Shown in pieces: positions 21,917 through 22,012 of a stretch of 22,012 bases of DNA; the first letter of the stretch is position 1, and each line of letters begins with the position of its first letter. Where the stretch lies: contig CAKKTI010000370.1 of assembly GCA_920105805.1 (NCBI GenBank), positions 1 to 22,012 of the forward strand, written 5' to 3'. This DNA comes from Condylostoma magnum. Its lineage: Eukaryota; Ciliophora; Heterotrichea; Heterotrichida; Condylostomatidae. The notes beneath the pieces are model-generated. The model had not been told where the DNA came from. It searched no databases and saw nothing but the letters and a program-made list of their open reading frames with translations. Both the position numbers and the translations under genes were made by a program.

Positions 21917-22012
21917 TAAGGGTGTAAGGGTGTAAGGGTGTAAGGGTGTAAGGGTGTAAGGGTGTAAGGGTGTAAGGGTGTAAGGGTGTAAGGGTGTAAG
22001 GGTGTAAGGGTG
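21917..22012 (+). repeat. telomere: twelve perfect copies of TAAGGGTG
   Basis: Exactly 96 bases of an 8-base unit with no mismatch, running to the window edge with the G-rich strand 5' to 3' toward the end, as at a right-hand chromosome end. The complementary unit is CCCTTACA. The junction with unique sequence is at 21916/21917. The unit is a one-base variant of the CCCTAACA unit I recall for Stentor and Blepharisma and differs from the C4A2 and C4A4 units of Tetrahymena- and Oxytricha-type ciliates. Confidence 0.95.

Noticed and set aside
1-22012. Transposons, viral-type elements, tRNA or rRNA genes
   Set aside because: I saw no terminal inverted repeats, transposase or reverse-transcriptase motifs, and no cloverleaf or rRNA-like segment. 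A tRNA-scan and profile search were not possible here.

Overview
The window is the end of a ciliate macronuclear-type chromosome. Its right edge (21917-22012) is twelve perfect head-to-tail copies of an 8-base telomere unit, TAAGGGTG (TGTAAGGG in another phase), with the G-rich strand running outward. This is one base away from the TGTTAGGG unit I recall for the heterotrichs Stentor and Blepharisma. Under the standard code every gene looks shattered. Read with UAA and UAG as glutamine and UGA as tryptophan, they become long open frames with excellent domain structure. UGA also appears as a terminator, so the code is context dependent, as in karyorelicts (NCBI table 27) or Condylostoma (table 28). 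I therefore place the source in Postciliodesmatophora (heterotrichs plus karyorelicts) and cannot name the genus.

Layout, left to right. (1) Minus strand, 7470 to beyond base 1: a very large secreted or surface protein. It has a signal peptide, about 950 residues of beta-sandwich-like repeats, then about 1,500 residues of furin-like / growth-factor-receptor cysteine-rich repeats, all in one frame without an intron. Its C-terminus lies outside the window. (2) Minus strand, 7474-8445: a Q-rich coiled-coil protein lying directly upstream in the same frame. Its only plausible stop is a UAA three bases before the next ATG. (3) A short divergent intergenic region. (4) Plus strand, 8630-9385: an unknown four-helix membrane protein with two internal UGA(Trp) codons and a terminal UGA. 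(5) Minus strand, 20821 down to about 9728: a giant surface protein of about 3,700 residues. It has a signal peptide, a furin-like module, nine laminin-G-like repeats of about 240 residues each, a REJ/PKD-like and Ig-like stalk, and four to five C-terminal membrane helices. (6) 20822-21916: subtelomeric AT-rich DNA with a low-confidence plus-strand ORF, then the telomere.

The two giant genes share a theme: secreted or membrane-anchored, cysteine-disciplined, repeat-built ectodomains. They probably belong to the cell surface or pellicle, or act in recognition or adhesion, but no substrate or partner can be read from sequence. The most notable result concerns decoding. Within the nine laminin-G repeats one conserved tryptophan is written UGA five times and UGG four times, an internal control for UGA=Trp. 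In addition, two genes end in places where no in-frame UGA exists, which suggests that UAA/UAG may also terminate here.
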